From Macrolepiota albuminosa (Eukaryota > Basidiomycota > Agaricomycetes > Agaricales > Agaricaceae): 64,000 nucleotides of DNA. The position numbers and the translations under genes are program-made. Below, piece by piece: positions 41,965-54,163 of the stretch; positions within the stretch are counted from its first letter, which is position 1; each line of letters starts with the position of its first letter. The stretch spans positions 62,001-126,000 of the forward strand of contig JAMWFC010000066.1 of assembly GCA_027475525.1 (NCBI GenBank), read 5' to 3'. The notes beneath the pieces are model-generated. The model made no database searches. It was not told the DNA's origin and saw only the letters and a program-made list of their open reading frames with translations.

Positions 41965-44155
41965 TTAATGTTCTTCGTTGATCGTTGCATGTATCAAAGC
42001 TTCTGCTTGTTCTGATCGTGGGGTGATAGAACACTTAAAAGGCAAGGGCGCACTTGAAAAAATGTAAGCAACCTGACGTTATAATTAAACGAAAGCGGAC
42101 TGACCAAACTATGGTCGATACATAATCATGCGAGGGTTCTATAACATTCCCATTCTCGTCCCGCGCCTTGGTGATGTTAAAGACAGTTAGCATGGAAGCA
42201 ATAGCAATCCAGACAGCGGAGAGAGCCATGTGACGTCCAGGGCATATGCTGAAGTTTGATTAAACCGGAAACGGCGAAAAAGAGGGTTGAATCTTTACCG
42301 CCGACCAAAACCAAACGCTGCATGCATCGGATCCCTAACAGACAGGTCGAGCCTTCCATCTTTCATAAATCTGTCTGGATTGAATTCAAATGGTTGGGGA
42401 TAGATTTTCTCGTCGTGGAGCATAGCCCTACCGAGGAAGGAGTTAGGGGTCGGTTCTTACCGATCATATACTCACCAAGCATTTGGAATGATAAGTGAGT
42501 TCTTGGGCAGTATGTACCCCATATATTCATCGTCGACATCGAGAAGGTGTGGTACAGCTGCTCAAAGTACTGGTCAACAGAAGGAACGGGACTAAAAATA
42601 TCCCCATCCGTACCAATTGGGGTCACGTCTCTCCATCTAAACGTCTCTTTCACAATTGCAGTAATGTAGGGCAAGGAACCCTCATCTTCGAAAGTAGGCA
42701 GCTGATTAGGTCCAATGACTCGGTCGAGCTCCTCTTGGGCCTTCTTGACTACCGCGGGGTTATCTAAGAGGCCAAGGATGCAAGACGATATAGCCGACAC
42801 TGTCTGTTCGAGTTCAATCAGTAGAACCCAGGCAATCGTGTGGACTTACGGTGTCTGATCCAGCTAGATTTGAGCGGTATATTGATGAATCGTCAACGAC
42901 GATCGCATATCAAATTAGAAACTCGCCTGTGTACATCGTTCCAGCAGTCGATCTGATGAAATCTTCCTGGAGCTCTGGCCCAAGCGATTCATCCATGTTT
43001 TGCAAGCTATTCAATACAAAAGACGGGGTAGTGTCTCCATTTTCCTATTGTCCATTAGCAACATAATTATTGGTTGCGGATACTAAAAAATTCACAATGT
43101 TACGCTTAGCTGCCTGGTAGGGCATATTCTTCATACCCAACGCGAGCTTGCGCCAGTGTTTAGCCTGACGCTTGAAGTCGGCGAAAGGCATCCAATCGGG
43201 TACATATTTAAGAATGGGTAACAAATCGACAAGAAACGCTCCAGGAACAGCAGCTGCAAAGAGGGTACGAGTCGCCTTGGCCGCCAGCTTAATGTAAGGA
43301 TCATTCTTGTGCTGAATATCTAGTCCATACGTCGCTCTCAGAATAGTTTCACCTGCCATCCTGGAGAGAATATCAGATCCGCTACTATTCAGGAACAAAT
43401 TAGATCGATCACGAACTGTCGAAGGTTGCCATCGAGGTCATCTGGTGAGTCTAGTATAGCACGGAGAAGACTGTGAGTGGCCCGCAATTCGTATGGGCGA
43501 AAGCACACGACAGCTGTGGCGTTTAATTGTCGATGGATTAATCGTCGATGCTGACGCCTTCCAAGAGAGGGTTTGGCCATATCAAGCGCAGACTAGAGAC
43601 TGATGCGAATACTCACCAATCATCACCTGATATCAGAATTTATCTGAAATGGGTCCTAAATTGGACAGGTGAACTTACCATACGGCATCCAGCCAGATTG
43701 AAAATCCCAACCCATCAGTTCATTTATCATTGGCATCCTTATCCTGTCAAAAATATATTGGTTCCTTTTCTTAGTGTGCTGTTGAACATTTGCCTGTTGG
43801 AATAGATTGAAGACCTTTTTTCCAACAGATCCGTGGCCATTTGAGCATTGTCAAGAACGATGATCGAGGTGCCCATCATGTCGAGATGAATAATGTCAGA
43901 ACCTTGAAATATAGATTTATGAGTCGGTGTTCACAGCTGCATACATGCCATAAGATACTAACCTAGCTCTTTACACCACTTGTGATAGGTGATCCATTCA
44001 AAGCCGTTTGGCTTGTCCAGGAGGTTACCTATGATAGGAAGCTTCTTCGGACCAGGAGGTAGGGGTAGACGCCGGCTATTCATCCATTTCATGAGGTAGA
44101 TATAGAAAGCAACTGTAAATGAGAAGACACCAATGTCGAGAAGAATGTTTGCCAT
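41965..44155 (-). CDS. Cytochrome P450 monooxygenase
   Basis: Thirteen exons: 44155-43963, 43902-43794, 43743-43679, 43626-43617, 43557-43417, 43360-43096, 43044-42927, 42863-42850, 42803-42614, 42557-42476, 42427-42299, 42248-42105, 42052-41965. All are in phase and give 515 residues, normal for the family. An N-terminal membrane anchor is followed by L-P-L-P-P-G-P-K-K-L-P, the I-helix A-G-S-D-T, K-helix E-T-F-R, F-N-P-D-R-F and heme loop F-G-F-G-R-R-I-C-P-G with the ligand Cys. It resembles the large fungal class annotated as O-methylsterigmatocystin oxidoreductase-like. Exons 4 and 8 are only 10 and 14 nt; exon 8 encodes most of A-G-S-D-T. Introns 2 and 7 use GC donors. ER-bound; substrate unknown. 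Confidence 0.92.
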
Positions 44156-45195
44156 GGGGGTTAGTAACTAGGACCCAGGATCGATTTCCTCAGCAATTTA
44201 AGTCAGCACCAGCTGACAAGGAATTTCTCCTCTAGGCGAGAAAGAATCACATAAGCGAGTAAGGGGCATAAACTCAAGAGCAAGCGTGTCAGATAATACC
44301 GTAAGTACTAACTCAGAAGCGTCCACATGTGGTGGTAAGTGTCTATATTGAGATATCTACCTGTCAAATAATACCGTAAGTAGTAACTAGGTAGATAGTA
44401 AGTTAGTATTTAATATAGGTTATACACCTCAGAAGTATCCACAGATGGTGGTAAGCGTATGAGGTGTGGCGGTACAAAAATTGTATATTAGTAAGAAATA
44501 ATGAAAAAGGGAATAATGATCAAGTAAAAAGGGGAGTAGGCTTAGAATCCCAATATTAACAAAGCGCCGAGGTTACTACATTGTAGTTCACCTGCATATT
44601 CCGAGATCTAGATTTTCCGGCCTAGGTGTACAATTCAGTAACCATATCGAGTATCCAAGACTTTAGTGACGTTTCGGGACAAGACTTTTTGAGTGATCCG
44701 ATTTGGGCAAGTCTGCTTTAACAAGAAGTCCTTTCCCATGGTCAATCAAAGAGTTACACAAAGGAGTGGGAAGGAGCATTTTTGGAGGTCCCGTGGCGGA
44801 GGGGAGGAAAGATTATTCGATCCAGGTCCAGTCTCTAATTTTCCCGCTACCGAATGTGGCTCGCCGATCGGGTATTTACTAGTCTTTGGAGACTTTCGGT
44901 CTTTCGTACAGTCCGGAATATGACTTTATTTGTTTCGAGACTTGTCTAGACTTTTTCTTGTTACGGGTCTTACTACATATTGAGGGATGTATAGTAATGA
45001 TTAGATTACATGATTGGACCTCATAAAATGAGTAGAAGTTTCAAGTTACACGATAATAGGAATGTTCAGATAATCACATCCATACACACTAGTCGTTGTT
45101 TGGGCGATGAGCGCGTCTCGGACACTTCTCAGGGTGTGCGTGATCGGCGCGGGAGTAACCCGAGCTTGAGGAGCGACTAGCATCGGAAGAGTCGA
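44156..45195. other. Gap upstream of the P450 gene
   Basis: No coding sequence is supported. At 44290-44470 a motif (TAATACCGTAAGTA.TAACT, then CAGAAG.[AG]TCCACA.[AG]TGGTGGTAAG[CT]G) occurs twice in diverged form, probably an old repeat fragment. Confidence 0.4.
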
Positions 45196-45470
45196 TCAGC
45201 CTCTGGAAGCGGAGTGACGGGTCCGACCGGAGAATCTTAAAATTGGGGCAAGCAGTTCGACGTGAAGCGGAGCAATGACTTCCAGAGAGCGCCAATATCG
45301 AAGAAAGGCGTCTGAAGACCAGCGACCCAGAAGTTTGACGATATCAGGAGGGATTCGGGATAATAGTAGATGAGTAGTACCACCGATTCTCAGACAGTGA
45401 CATGTAATAACGGGAAGTTGTCTACGGTGCACCATACGTATCAGGAAGGATTTCATTTTACATATGCGAG
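45196..45470 (-). pseudogene. Tyrosine recombinase C-terminal fragment of a third YR element
   Basis: The minus strand encodes the end of a tyrosine recombinase: C-H-C-L-R-I-G-G-T-T (H-x-x-R box), L-L-G-R-W-S-S-D-A-F-L-R-Y-W with the catalytic Tyr. The catalytic residues are intact, unlike in the YR at 57.7 kb, from which it clearly differs. The N-terminal part of the domain is missing: upstream of about 45470 the frame runs into sequence that matches the outer end of the DIRS element at 62.1 kb. Confidence 0.75.
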
Positions 45471-45973
45471 GGGAGGTGGGTGGGTAATACAAAAATATAC
45501 TACGTCGCGGTACTACGAGCGTTGAGAAAAAGGAAAGAACTAAACCCACCTAAGGAGCAAGCGTTGAGATTGGAAAAGGATGCCAATGTCTCAACTCGCT
45601 CCCTAGTGGGTGAGCACGTGAGTCCCGCGACTCTGTGCACATTAGCCTCGTGAAAGTTTTACTTTAACACGGCCAATGAGCTTTGACGTCGTAAAGAAAG
45701 TGAGTAAGGAGAAAGTTTGTACCGGGTCCAAATGGGGAGAGCTCGGTAGAGCCGGTCCCGTGTTTATTGCTCGTATACCAGTGACAATATGCGGCTATTC
45801 GCCTATAGCGTTGAAAACGAATGAGTGAAGCAATATTAAGGTGGTTGTCACTGGCGTACAGTATTCATCGACCAGTTTGATCGACAACTGCAATCGAGGT
45901 TAGTAGTCACTAAGCAATGTGCTCGGGTGACTTTACCTCAATTAGTCTCGGCATAATGTCTGCGTGTGCATGG

Positions 45974-47031
45974 TGATACGTCTGCCTCGTTTGAGGCAGA
46001 CAGAACGAGACATAAGACCCCAATTTAATACTTCTAGAAACGCTGAAAACTGTAAGCGTGCGTTGAAAACTGTAAACGCAGGGGCAGCTCACCTCACCAA
46101 GACAACCCTAAGCACCCATAAAAACGACGAACGAACCAGCTTGTAGGGCAGTAAGTGTTTGGTGAGCGACACCGATCAAAGTTTGATTGGCACGGAGATA
46201 ATCAGTATGTGGCAGTACCCGGCAGAAAGCGAGATCACGGATCACACTCCGAAATCAACCTCGCTGCCAGACTGCCATCACCGATCAACCGGCCCATCAG
46301 CCTCCAATTCCGACGCCGGAACGCGACAGAACTCGTGCTCAAGAAACATTTAACATGCCCGGTCACCGCTACCACGCAACGATACAGCCAGACTACGAAT
46401 CAGGAAGACAAGCGACGGGGAAAGGAAGGGAGAGGATTGAATAAGGGAAGAGGACTCGGCCGAAGAAAAACCATGGCCAAACCTTTAGCCATGACGCCAA
46501 GCACCGGCAGAGCAACAACCGAGGTCCAGACCCGGCACAATTATGCGCTGCACACGAAAGACGGGAAAATAAAGCTAAAACAAGGACAACACGCACATGG
46601 AAACCGTGGTCCGTGCGTAGGGAAACAGGTATAAAGGGAGGGAAGGAACGGGGAAGTCGGGCAAGCAATTGCATTGCCACGGCTTGGATTCCCCAGGGAG
46701 CGGATATCTTAGGCCTACGAGCAGTACAGTAGCTTCGGGTTCAGTATTAATACTATTTTGACCCATTTTTGAGTGTGCTTTAAGCTACCTCTTAATAAAT
46801 CAACTAAAAATTATACTATTATTACAACGTGTGCGCACGTGTAACCTAAACCCCCAGAACTTCGTGAACTGAGGTTTTATATTTTAAAATCTAAGTCTTG
46901 TTCAATTTCACTTGGACAGCTTAAAAATAAAATAAAAACTTACATTTCGCATCATATATTTTAAAATCTAAGTCTTGTTCAATTTCACTTGGACAGCTTA
47001 AAAATAAAATAAAAACTTACATTTCGCATCA
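45974..47031 (+). repeat. 5' LTR of gypsy copy 2
   Basis: TG...CA-bounded, 1058 bp including a 77-bp duplication, and therefore 981 bp without it, the same as the 3' LTR. Differences from the 3' LTR are nearly all transitions, most of them CG versus TG or CA. Confidence 0.92.
46878..47031. repeat. 77-bp tandem duplication (4 of 6), in the 5' LTR
   Basis: Positions 46878-46954 are repeated at 46955-47031. The 3' LTR has this segment once, so the duplication was not part of the element when it integrated. Confidence 0.95.
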
Positions 47032-47033
47032 TC

Positions 47034-47054
47034 TGGAGCCCACCGCAAGGGGGC
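47034..47054 (+). promoter_or_regulatory. Putative primer binding site of gypsy copy 2
   Basis: Begins TGG, two bases after the LTR end, as needed to pair with the CCA end of a tRNA. The tRNA species was not identified. Confidence 0.55.
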
Positions 47055-47151
47055 TTTTGTTGCACAATCAAACACTTTGTCGGATCTCCATTTGGAGTCC
47101 AACCACCCAAAAAGAAACATTAGTTTTGCACCGCCAGGTTCTTGGCCCGGC

Positions 47152-48477
47152 ATGCCTAAGGTTACTACACCAAGGGCAAAAACCATTATTTCTCCCAGGA
47201 GAAGAGAAACTCGTGCATCTTCCAAGGGCACAGTTGCTAGTCTCCCGGATCCAGACGCTGTACTTCGTAAACGAAAACTTTGGACTGAGAAGTACACGCC
47301 TACACCACAAACACCTAAGTCTTCATTGCCTGAGCCAACTAAGTTGACCAGCATTATGGAGCAACCCATGCGATACAAAATGCCATTGCCTGAAAGTAGA
47401 GATGCACCCAAGTTCAGAAGCAGTGAGCCTGCTGAGGTTCACAGGTTTCTGCAGAGAATGCAGTCTCTATTCAATCATGCAGGCATTGTGGAGGATGGAG
47501 AAAAGAAGAAGAGGTTATTAGAATATGTGGATGCAGAAACTGAGCAAGAGTGGAGAGGGTTCGATAGTTTTGAGGATAGATATCCTTGGACCACCTTTAT
47601 AAGGGAGGTTAAGGAATCATACCCTGAAGCTATGGATGAGGCAGGAAGCATGGCAAACCTGGATAGGATCTGTAAGGAGCATGCCAGGCTAAGCAGAGGG
47701 GATGCCCCTGAGCTGCACTCCTTAATCAGAAAATTCAGGGCTGAAGCCAAAAAGCTGGATAGTGTTGTAGGGAATGGGGTATTGGTGGATAAGTTTATGG
47801 GGTGTTTTACACCTACCCTGGCAGAGTTAGTGGAGGAGAGACTCATCCACAAACATGGCCATTACAGGGATCCTGCTCGTAATCGTCACAAAGACAACAA
47901 GTATGACTTGTCTGAAGTGATTGCAGTAGTGACAGCCCTAGTAGATGGGACAACTGTCAGGAAGACTAGGGGAGAGACCACCAACAGGGAGGTGGGTGGA
48001 GTAGTAGTGAAAAATGAGGAGGCAGAAGAGAGGATGGCTCATCTGCAAGACTCTATGGTGGCTATTGGGTAGCAGGTTGGCAGCATCCAAAGTGCTATGC
48101 AAGCTCTGCAAACTAGCCAACTGGACATGAGGAATGCTTTCCTAACTACCAAAAGCCACCATGGAGGGCAAACAGAGAGGCCTGCTCAGGCAATGATGCC
48201 AACACCTGGTGGAAGCACATACTGCTTCTACTGTTGGGGAACTGGTCATCGTATAGCTGAGTGTGAGCAGGTGAAATCAGATGTTCAAAAGGGATGGGTG
48301 ATCCTAGTAGATGGGAGGACTAGAATGCCCAACAGAGCACCTCTACCCAGAGAGCCATCCAGTATATCACCACATGATAGGGTGATGAAGTTACATGACT
48401 CTCAAGTGGGGTTATACTTTGGCTGGCTGAGGAAGCTCAAGATATCCCAACCTATTCTACTTACACCAATGCTGTGA
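47152..48477 (+). pseudogene. Gypsy copy 2 gag
   Basis: The frame starts at the ATG at 47152 (codons above it have no ATG) and is broken by an in-frame TAG at 48070-48072. After a basic N-terminus (P-R-A-K-T-I-I-S-P-R-R-R) the core aligns with gag of copy 1 (M-E-Q-P-M...). A CCHC-like knuckle C-F-Y-C-W-G-T-G-H-R-I-A-E-C follows the stop. Toward the end the best coding frame shifts (T-N-A-V-R-D-T-R-D-D continues in another frame), so gag and protease are separated by several lesions. Confidence 0.85.
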
Positions 48478-48643
48478 GAGATACTAGGGATGACATGTTG
48501 GAGCGCATCCAACATGGAGAAGCAGACAGGCTAGGGGAACTGGAAAAGGGCTTTCAAAGACTGACAGAAGTCATGTCAGTCTTAGTCAACACCAGGCATA
48601 CTCCTAGTCCTGGTGAAGGACAACAAGGAGGGTCCAAGGATTT

Positions 48644-49746
48644 TTGAGGAGCTCAATGAAGAAAATGGGGGAAGCTCCACCAGGAATACCCACATTGACA
48701 GAGAGACAGCCACAAAATTCCTGGAAAGAAAAGCTGACTTTGAGGATTCCACCCAAAGTGGCACCCAAGTTGGACTTACCTTTTGAAAAGGTGCCAGCTT
48801 TGAATGAGAGGCAGGAGGTACCAGTGCAGGACACTGGTAGGAGTTCCATTCAGGGAACTAGGAAGGAGTTGGAGAAGATGGTTGAGAAGCTGTGGGACCA
48901 GTGCAGGACACTGGTAGGAGTTCTATTCAGGGAACTAGGAAGGAGTTGGAGAAGATGGTTGAGAAGCTGTGGGAGATACCAGTACCACTAACCACCAGAG
49001 AACTTCTGGATGTGGCACCTGGTTTGAGGGAGGTCATGGTACAAAAGTTGGTACCAAAGCCTCCCAGGCCTAAGGAACCCAATATTCCTAGGACAGCTGC
49101 TCAACATCTGACAGCAGTGGAGAAAGAGCCTGACAAGGTAGATGTTAATGATCTACCTCTGGCCACCTACTTCATTGCAGATGGAACACAATCTGGTTTG
49201 CCTACTGGTGCAGTAGTGCATCAAGACTGTGTTGCCACTTACTTGGAAAATATCCCAACAGGAGAAAAGCCAGTAGTGGTATATGTAGCCAGGGAGTTGC
49301 AGGTTCTGAGATCTCTCAACCCAGTTGTCAATCAAAAGGGTAGAGCAGAGGCAATTCTAGATAGTGGGTCTCAAATAGTCTGCATGGCTTTAAGAGAGGC
49401 TCTCAATCTAGGATTGACCTGGGATCCAGACATTAGGCTAAGGATGGAGAGTGCCAATCAGCAAGTGAATGAATCTGTTGGTTTAGCACGTAATGTGCCA
49501 TTCACTTTTGCAGAAGGGTTCACTATCTATCTACAAGTGCATATTTTTGAAAGTCCTGCTTATACTGTCTTATTGGGTTGTCCATTTGACACCTTGACAG
49601 AAAGCAACATTCAAAACTTGCAAGATGGCAGTGCCATCATCACCATTCGAGATTCTAATACAGGACGTCGAACTGCCCTGCCTACTATTGAAAGAGGCAA
49701 GATGCCAAAGGCAGGGGCTGCTAGGGAGAGTGAAGCAAAATTTTGA
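48644..49746 (+). pseudogene. Gypsy copy 2 aspartic protease region
   Basis: Two overlapping frames encode the same peptide (V-Q-D-T-G-R-S-S-I-Q-G-T-R) twice because of a 77-bp duplication at 48821; removing one copy joins them in phase. The C-terminal part has the retropepsin motif L-D-S-G-S-Q-I-V and the L-L-G-C-P-F-D region. It ends at TGA 49744-49746, overlapping the pol frame by four bases, which suggests a -1 frameshift for pol expression. Confidence 0.85.
48821..48974. repeat. 77-bp tandem duplication (5 of 6), in protease region
   Basis: Positions 48821-48897 are repeated at 48898-48974 with one mismatch (C at 48847, T at 48924). Collapsing the duplication restores one continuous frame. 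Confidence 0.95.
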
Positions 49747-52700
49747 GTCTCGAGGAACTGGTTACAGACCAGGGAGAGATTGCAATAAGTCTTGCTGAGA
49801 CTCAGGAAGGGGAGATTGTGGTGACTGGGTATTCTATGGAACATAGTAAATTCAGTCAGGAAGAGTTGAGAGATGTGTACTTGCATGCTTTTACAGCAAG
49901 CAAGGGGTGTGAAGAGAAGGAGCAGAAGACATTGTCAGCATATTTGAATGGGCATTTAGCTCAAATACCTGACAGTCTTGAGGAGCTGCTAGTACAAGAG
50001 GAAAACTTAGAGTCAAAAGCAGGTGTGGGGGAGACTGCCCAAGTATTTTCTAAGAAATACAAGCCTGTGGCTAGAAAAGTTAAGCCTGTACTAGGTACCT
50101 CGCCTGAGGAGTTTAGAATTGAAAGATGCATTACTAGAGACCCACTGGCAGACATGCCTCAATTGGATCCCAATCCACCAGAGTTCAAACCCACAGGGAG
50201 ATACACAGCTGAGTGCAAAGAAGTCATTGACCAAGCCCATGGTGATGGTTTTCTTTGGCCAGAGGAGATGAAAGCAGTACATCACCTTATGATGCTGCAA
50301 AACCAGGCTTTTGCATGGGATGATTCTCAAAGAGGAAGGCTGAAGGAGGAATTCTTCCCTCCAGTAATCATGCCAGTAATCCCTCACACCCCATGGGTGT
50401 TGAAGAACATTCCTATTGCACCAGGTCTTAGGGATAGAATCTGCCAAATGATAAAGCAGAAGATTGAGGCAGGGGTCTATGAGCCCTCTAACTCCTCATA
50501 TCACTCCCAGTGGTTTACAGTGTTGAAAAAGGATGGTGAGAGCTTGAGGATAGTCCATAGCTTGGAGCCTTTGAATAAAGTGACCATAGCACATTCTGGG
50601 TTGCCACCAGCAACTGAGGAACTAGCTAGTCACTTCTCAGGCAGAGCTTGTGGAGGGATCTTTGACTTGTATGTAGGATATGATGAGAGAGTACTAGATG
50701 TGCGCTCTAGGGATTATACTACATTCCAAACACCATTTGGGGCTCTGAGGTTGGTTACTTTGCCAATGGGATGGACAAATTCAGTGCCTATCTTCCATGA
50801 TGATATTACATTCATTTTGAAAGATGAAATACCACATGTAACTTGGCCATACATTGATGATGTACCAGTCAGAGGGCCACCTCATAGATATGAGTTGGCA
50901 GATGGTGGTTGTGAAGTCATACCAGAGAATCCAGGCATCAGGAGATTTGTATGGGAACACCTGCTCAATGTGAACAGGGTGTTACAAAGAATCAAATATG
51001 CAGGAGGGACTTTCTCTGGGAAGAAGTCAGTAGTATGTGCAGATGAGATTGTGGTTGTTGGCCATAGATGCTCTTATGAAGGGCAGAAGCCAGAGACCAA
51101 GAGATTTGCCATAGTGATGGGCTGGGGTGACTGCAGGGATAAACATGAAGTAAGGTCATTTTTAGGGACCTGTGGTACCTTTAGATCCTTTATCAAGGAC
51201 TATGCCAAGGTAGCAGCACCTATCAATAAGCTTACTCAGAATGATGTACCTTTCACTTGGGGAGAAGAACAGCGCTCTGCAATGGCACAAATGAAAAAGT
51301 TGCTAGCAGAAAGTGCTCCTTTAAAACCCATTGACTATGAGTCAGGAGGTGCAGTAGTTCTGTCAGTGGATACATCCTGAATGGCAGTAGGTTTTGGGAT
51401 CTTCCAAGAAGACCCAGACAATCCTAAAATGTGCACTTGTGCCAAGTTAGGATCTATCACCCTGAATGAGAGAGAAGCTAGATTTTCTCAACCAAAAAGA
51501 GAGCTGTATGGTCTCATGAGGTCTCTGCTAGCTAACAAGTATTGGCTAGTTGGTTGTAGAAAACTAGTGATAGAAACAGATGCCAAGTATCTTAAGGGGA
51601 TGCTAGGAAATCCAGGAGTAGGACCCAATGCCACTATCATGAGATGGATTGAGAATGTTCTACTCTATCACTTTACCTTGAGGCATGTGCCAGGCAAAAC
51701 ATTCAGTGTGGATGGATTGTCAAGGCGGCCTAAGCAGCCAGGAGATGAGGAGTACCCACCAGTTGATCCTGAGTTAATGGATGAACCTAAGTCTATGAAC
51801 TATGAGTATCCAGACAAGATCAATGAGGTACCTGGTTGGGAGGATTGGGAACCTTTGGAACTTGAAGAGTTTGCAGATCAAATTGACACTAGAGGTGGCT
51901 ATCTAAACATGGTAGCTACTGAAGTATCAGACTTTGAGCAAGAACTTTGTAAAGCCAGGTCCCAAGAACAGGAGCTTAGGGATGGAATCTTGAGTCAAAC
52001 GCCAGGAACAAGCATGAATCCAGTAGCAGTACTAGCTATGGCCATGCCTCTGTTACCAGTGGAAGACCAAGAAGTCAGAGTAGAGGACACACAAACCTAC
52101 CTAGAACACAGGAAAGGTAGTGAGGGTGAGGACTGGGATAATCTGCTACCCACTGTTCAGAGTTGGTTGCAAGACCCAGGTACAGAACCCAAGAATCTAC
52201 AAGGCTGGGATCTAGAGAAGTTTAAGAAGTTTGCTAGGCAATTCTTCTTTGACAAGAAGGGGAGATTGTATAAGCGCTGTCATGAGGAGAAACATAAACT
52301 AGTAGTCCAAATTGATAGACGAATGTTCATGCTTAAATCAGCCCATGATGCCTTAGGACATAGGGGAGCCTATGCCACCAGAATGCTTATACAAGAGCGT
52401 TTCTGGTGGCCTGGCATTGAAGGGGATGTACAGTGGTATGTTGGGACTTGTCACAATTGTCAAATCAGACAAAAGACAGTAGTCAACAGGGAACCAACTG
52501 TAACTTATACTCCTTCCATCTTTCAAACAATTCACATTGATACCATGCACATGACACCAGCCTCCAATGGCTGTAAGTACATAGTACATGGCAGGTGTGC
52601 CTTGTCTTCTTGGATGGAAGGTAGACCTCTGAGGAAGGAGAATCATAAGACCATTGGTCAATGGTTGTTTGAGGATGTGGTTTGCCGCTGGGGCTGCATT

Positions 52701-53567
52701 GCAGAAATCATCACAGATAATGCTGGACAGTTCAAGCAGGTCACTGCCTGGTTGGAAAAGAAGTATGGGATTAGAGGTATTACTATCTCTCCCTACAACT
52801 CACCAGCCAATGGGAGGATTGAAAGACCTCATTGGGATGTCAGGCAAGCTTTGTTCAAAGCCTGTGAAGATTGCACCAAGTGGTTCTGGTTCTTCCACCA
52901 TGTAATGTGGAGTGACCGTATCACCATTAGGCAGAGATTTGGATGCTCACCATATTTCATGGTCACTGGTGCTCATCCTACTCTACCTTTGGATTTAGCA
53001 GAGGCCACCTGGCTGGTAGAATTACCAGAAGGACCTCTGACTACAGAAGAGTTGATTGGATACCGGGCTAGAGCTCTAGCCAAACACCATCAACATGTGG
53101 AAGAGATGAGAGAGAGGGTTGGAAAGGCTAAGCTCCAATGGGCATTGAAGTTTGCAGAAGAGCATAAAAGCTCAATCAAAGACTTCAAGTTTAAACCACT
53201 GGACTTGGTACTAGTCAAAAACATGACTACAGAAAGTTCATTCAGTGCTAAGATGTTGCCACGATTTCATGGGCCTATGGTTGTAATTGCCAAGACTCAG
53301 GGTGGTAACTACATTGTAGCAGAACTAGATGGGTCAGTTTGGCAAGCACGGGTAGCTGCTTTTCGAGTTGTACCTTACAAGGCTCGCAAAAAGCTAATCT
53401 TGCCTCAGGGCATAGAAAAGTGGGTGGATATTACACCTGCTAAGCTAAAAGAGCTAAGGGAAGAACTACGAAAACCTACAGAGTTAATCACCAAAGACAT
53501 CTCATTTGGCACAGTAAGGCTCCATGAGCCCACTGACCAGGAATCGGGTCTGTCTCCAACTGATTGA
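49743..53567 (+). pseudogene. Gypsy copy 2 pol: RT, RNase H, integrase with one stop
   Basis: A frame of 1274 codons has a single internal TGA at 51378-51380 in RNase H (S-V-D-T-S-stop-M-A-V-G), where copy 1 has Tyr. RT: L-Y-V-G-Y-D-E-R, T-L-P-M-G-W-T-N-S, Y-I-D-D. Integrase: zinc finger H-D-A-L-G-H-R-G...C-H-N-C-Q, catalytic D (I-D-T-M-H-M), D (I-T-D-N-A-G-Q-F) and E (G-R-I-E-R-P-H-W), then the C-terminal module (L-P-R-F-H-G-P-M). Only the stop prevents a full product. The region has strikingly few CpG dinucleotides compared with the LTRs and the 54-56-kb part of the same element. Confidence 0.92.
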
Positions 53568-54163
53568 AAATCCAGAAAGATGAACTATATTTCTAAAAAG
53601 AAATAACAATAGTTCAGTCCTGGTCTGGATTTAACAATACTAGAGAGGTGTTTTGGCTGTAGGCTATCCAAAAAGAGGACACTCCTTGAAAATTAAGTCA
53701 ATAAACAACAAAAGTAATGGTGGAACGCAAGCACAAAGTGCCAACGTTCAGATCCAAACCAACGTTGAGATTTAACAAGGGTAGGCAAGCACAACAATGC
53801 ATGCGTTTGAACCCCAGGGGGAGCGTATTTGTTGGACAAACTTTTACGAAACTCAGAACGAATCAAGTACGGTGACTCAATGAGCTAATGTGTGCATTTG
53901 AGGTGGAGCACCGTACAAAAGTTTTGGCTAAATAACAACATGGGGAGCCGGCGTGTCGAGAGTTCGAGCCACCAGAGGGGACAATAAGTAAATCAGGCAA
54001 AAAGAAACGACAATGAACTTCTTAAGTTTTGATAATAAAACTTAACGTCGCAACGTTTCGGAGCAAAGGAATATATTGGGGGCTATGGATTAGAGAAGGG
54101 GGGAAACTAGTTTAAGACTACGCTAAACAAACACAGAAATGGTGTTTGCAGCGGGGGGGCCAT
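53568..54163. other. Non-coding stretch after pol of gypsy copy 2
   Basis: No coding sequence. It separates the integrase stop from the 3' end of the antisense gene. Two GTT-containing direct motifs (CCAACGTT around 53740 and 53760) are visible but not explained. Confidence 0.4.
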
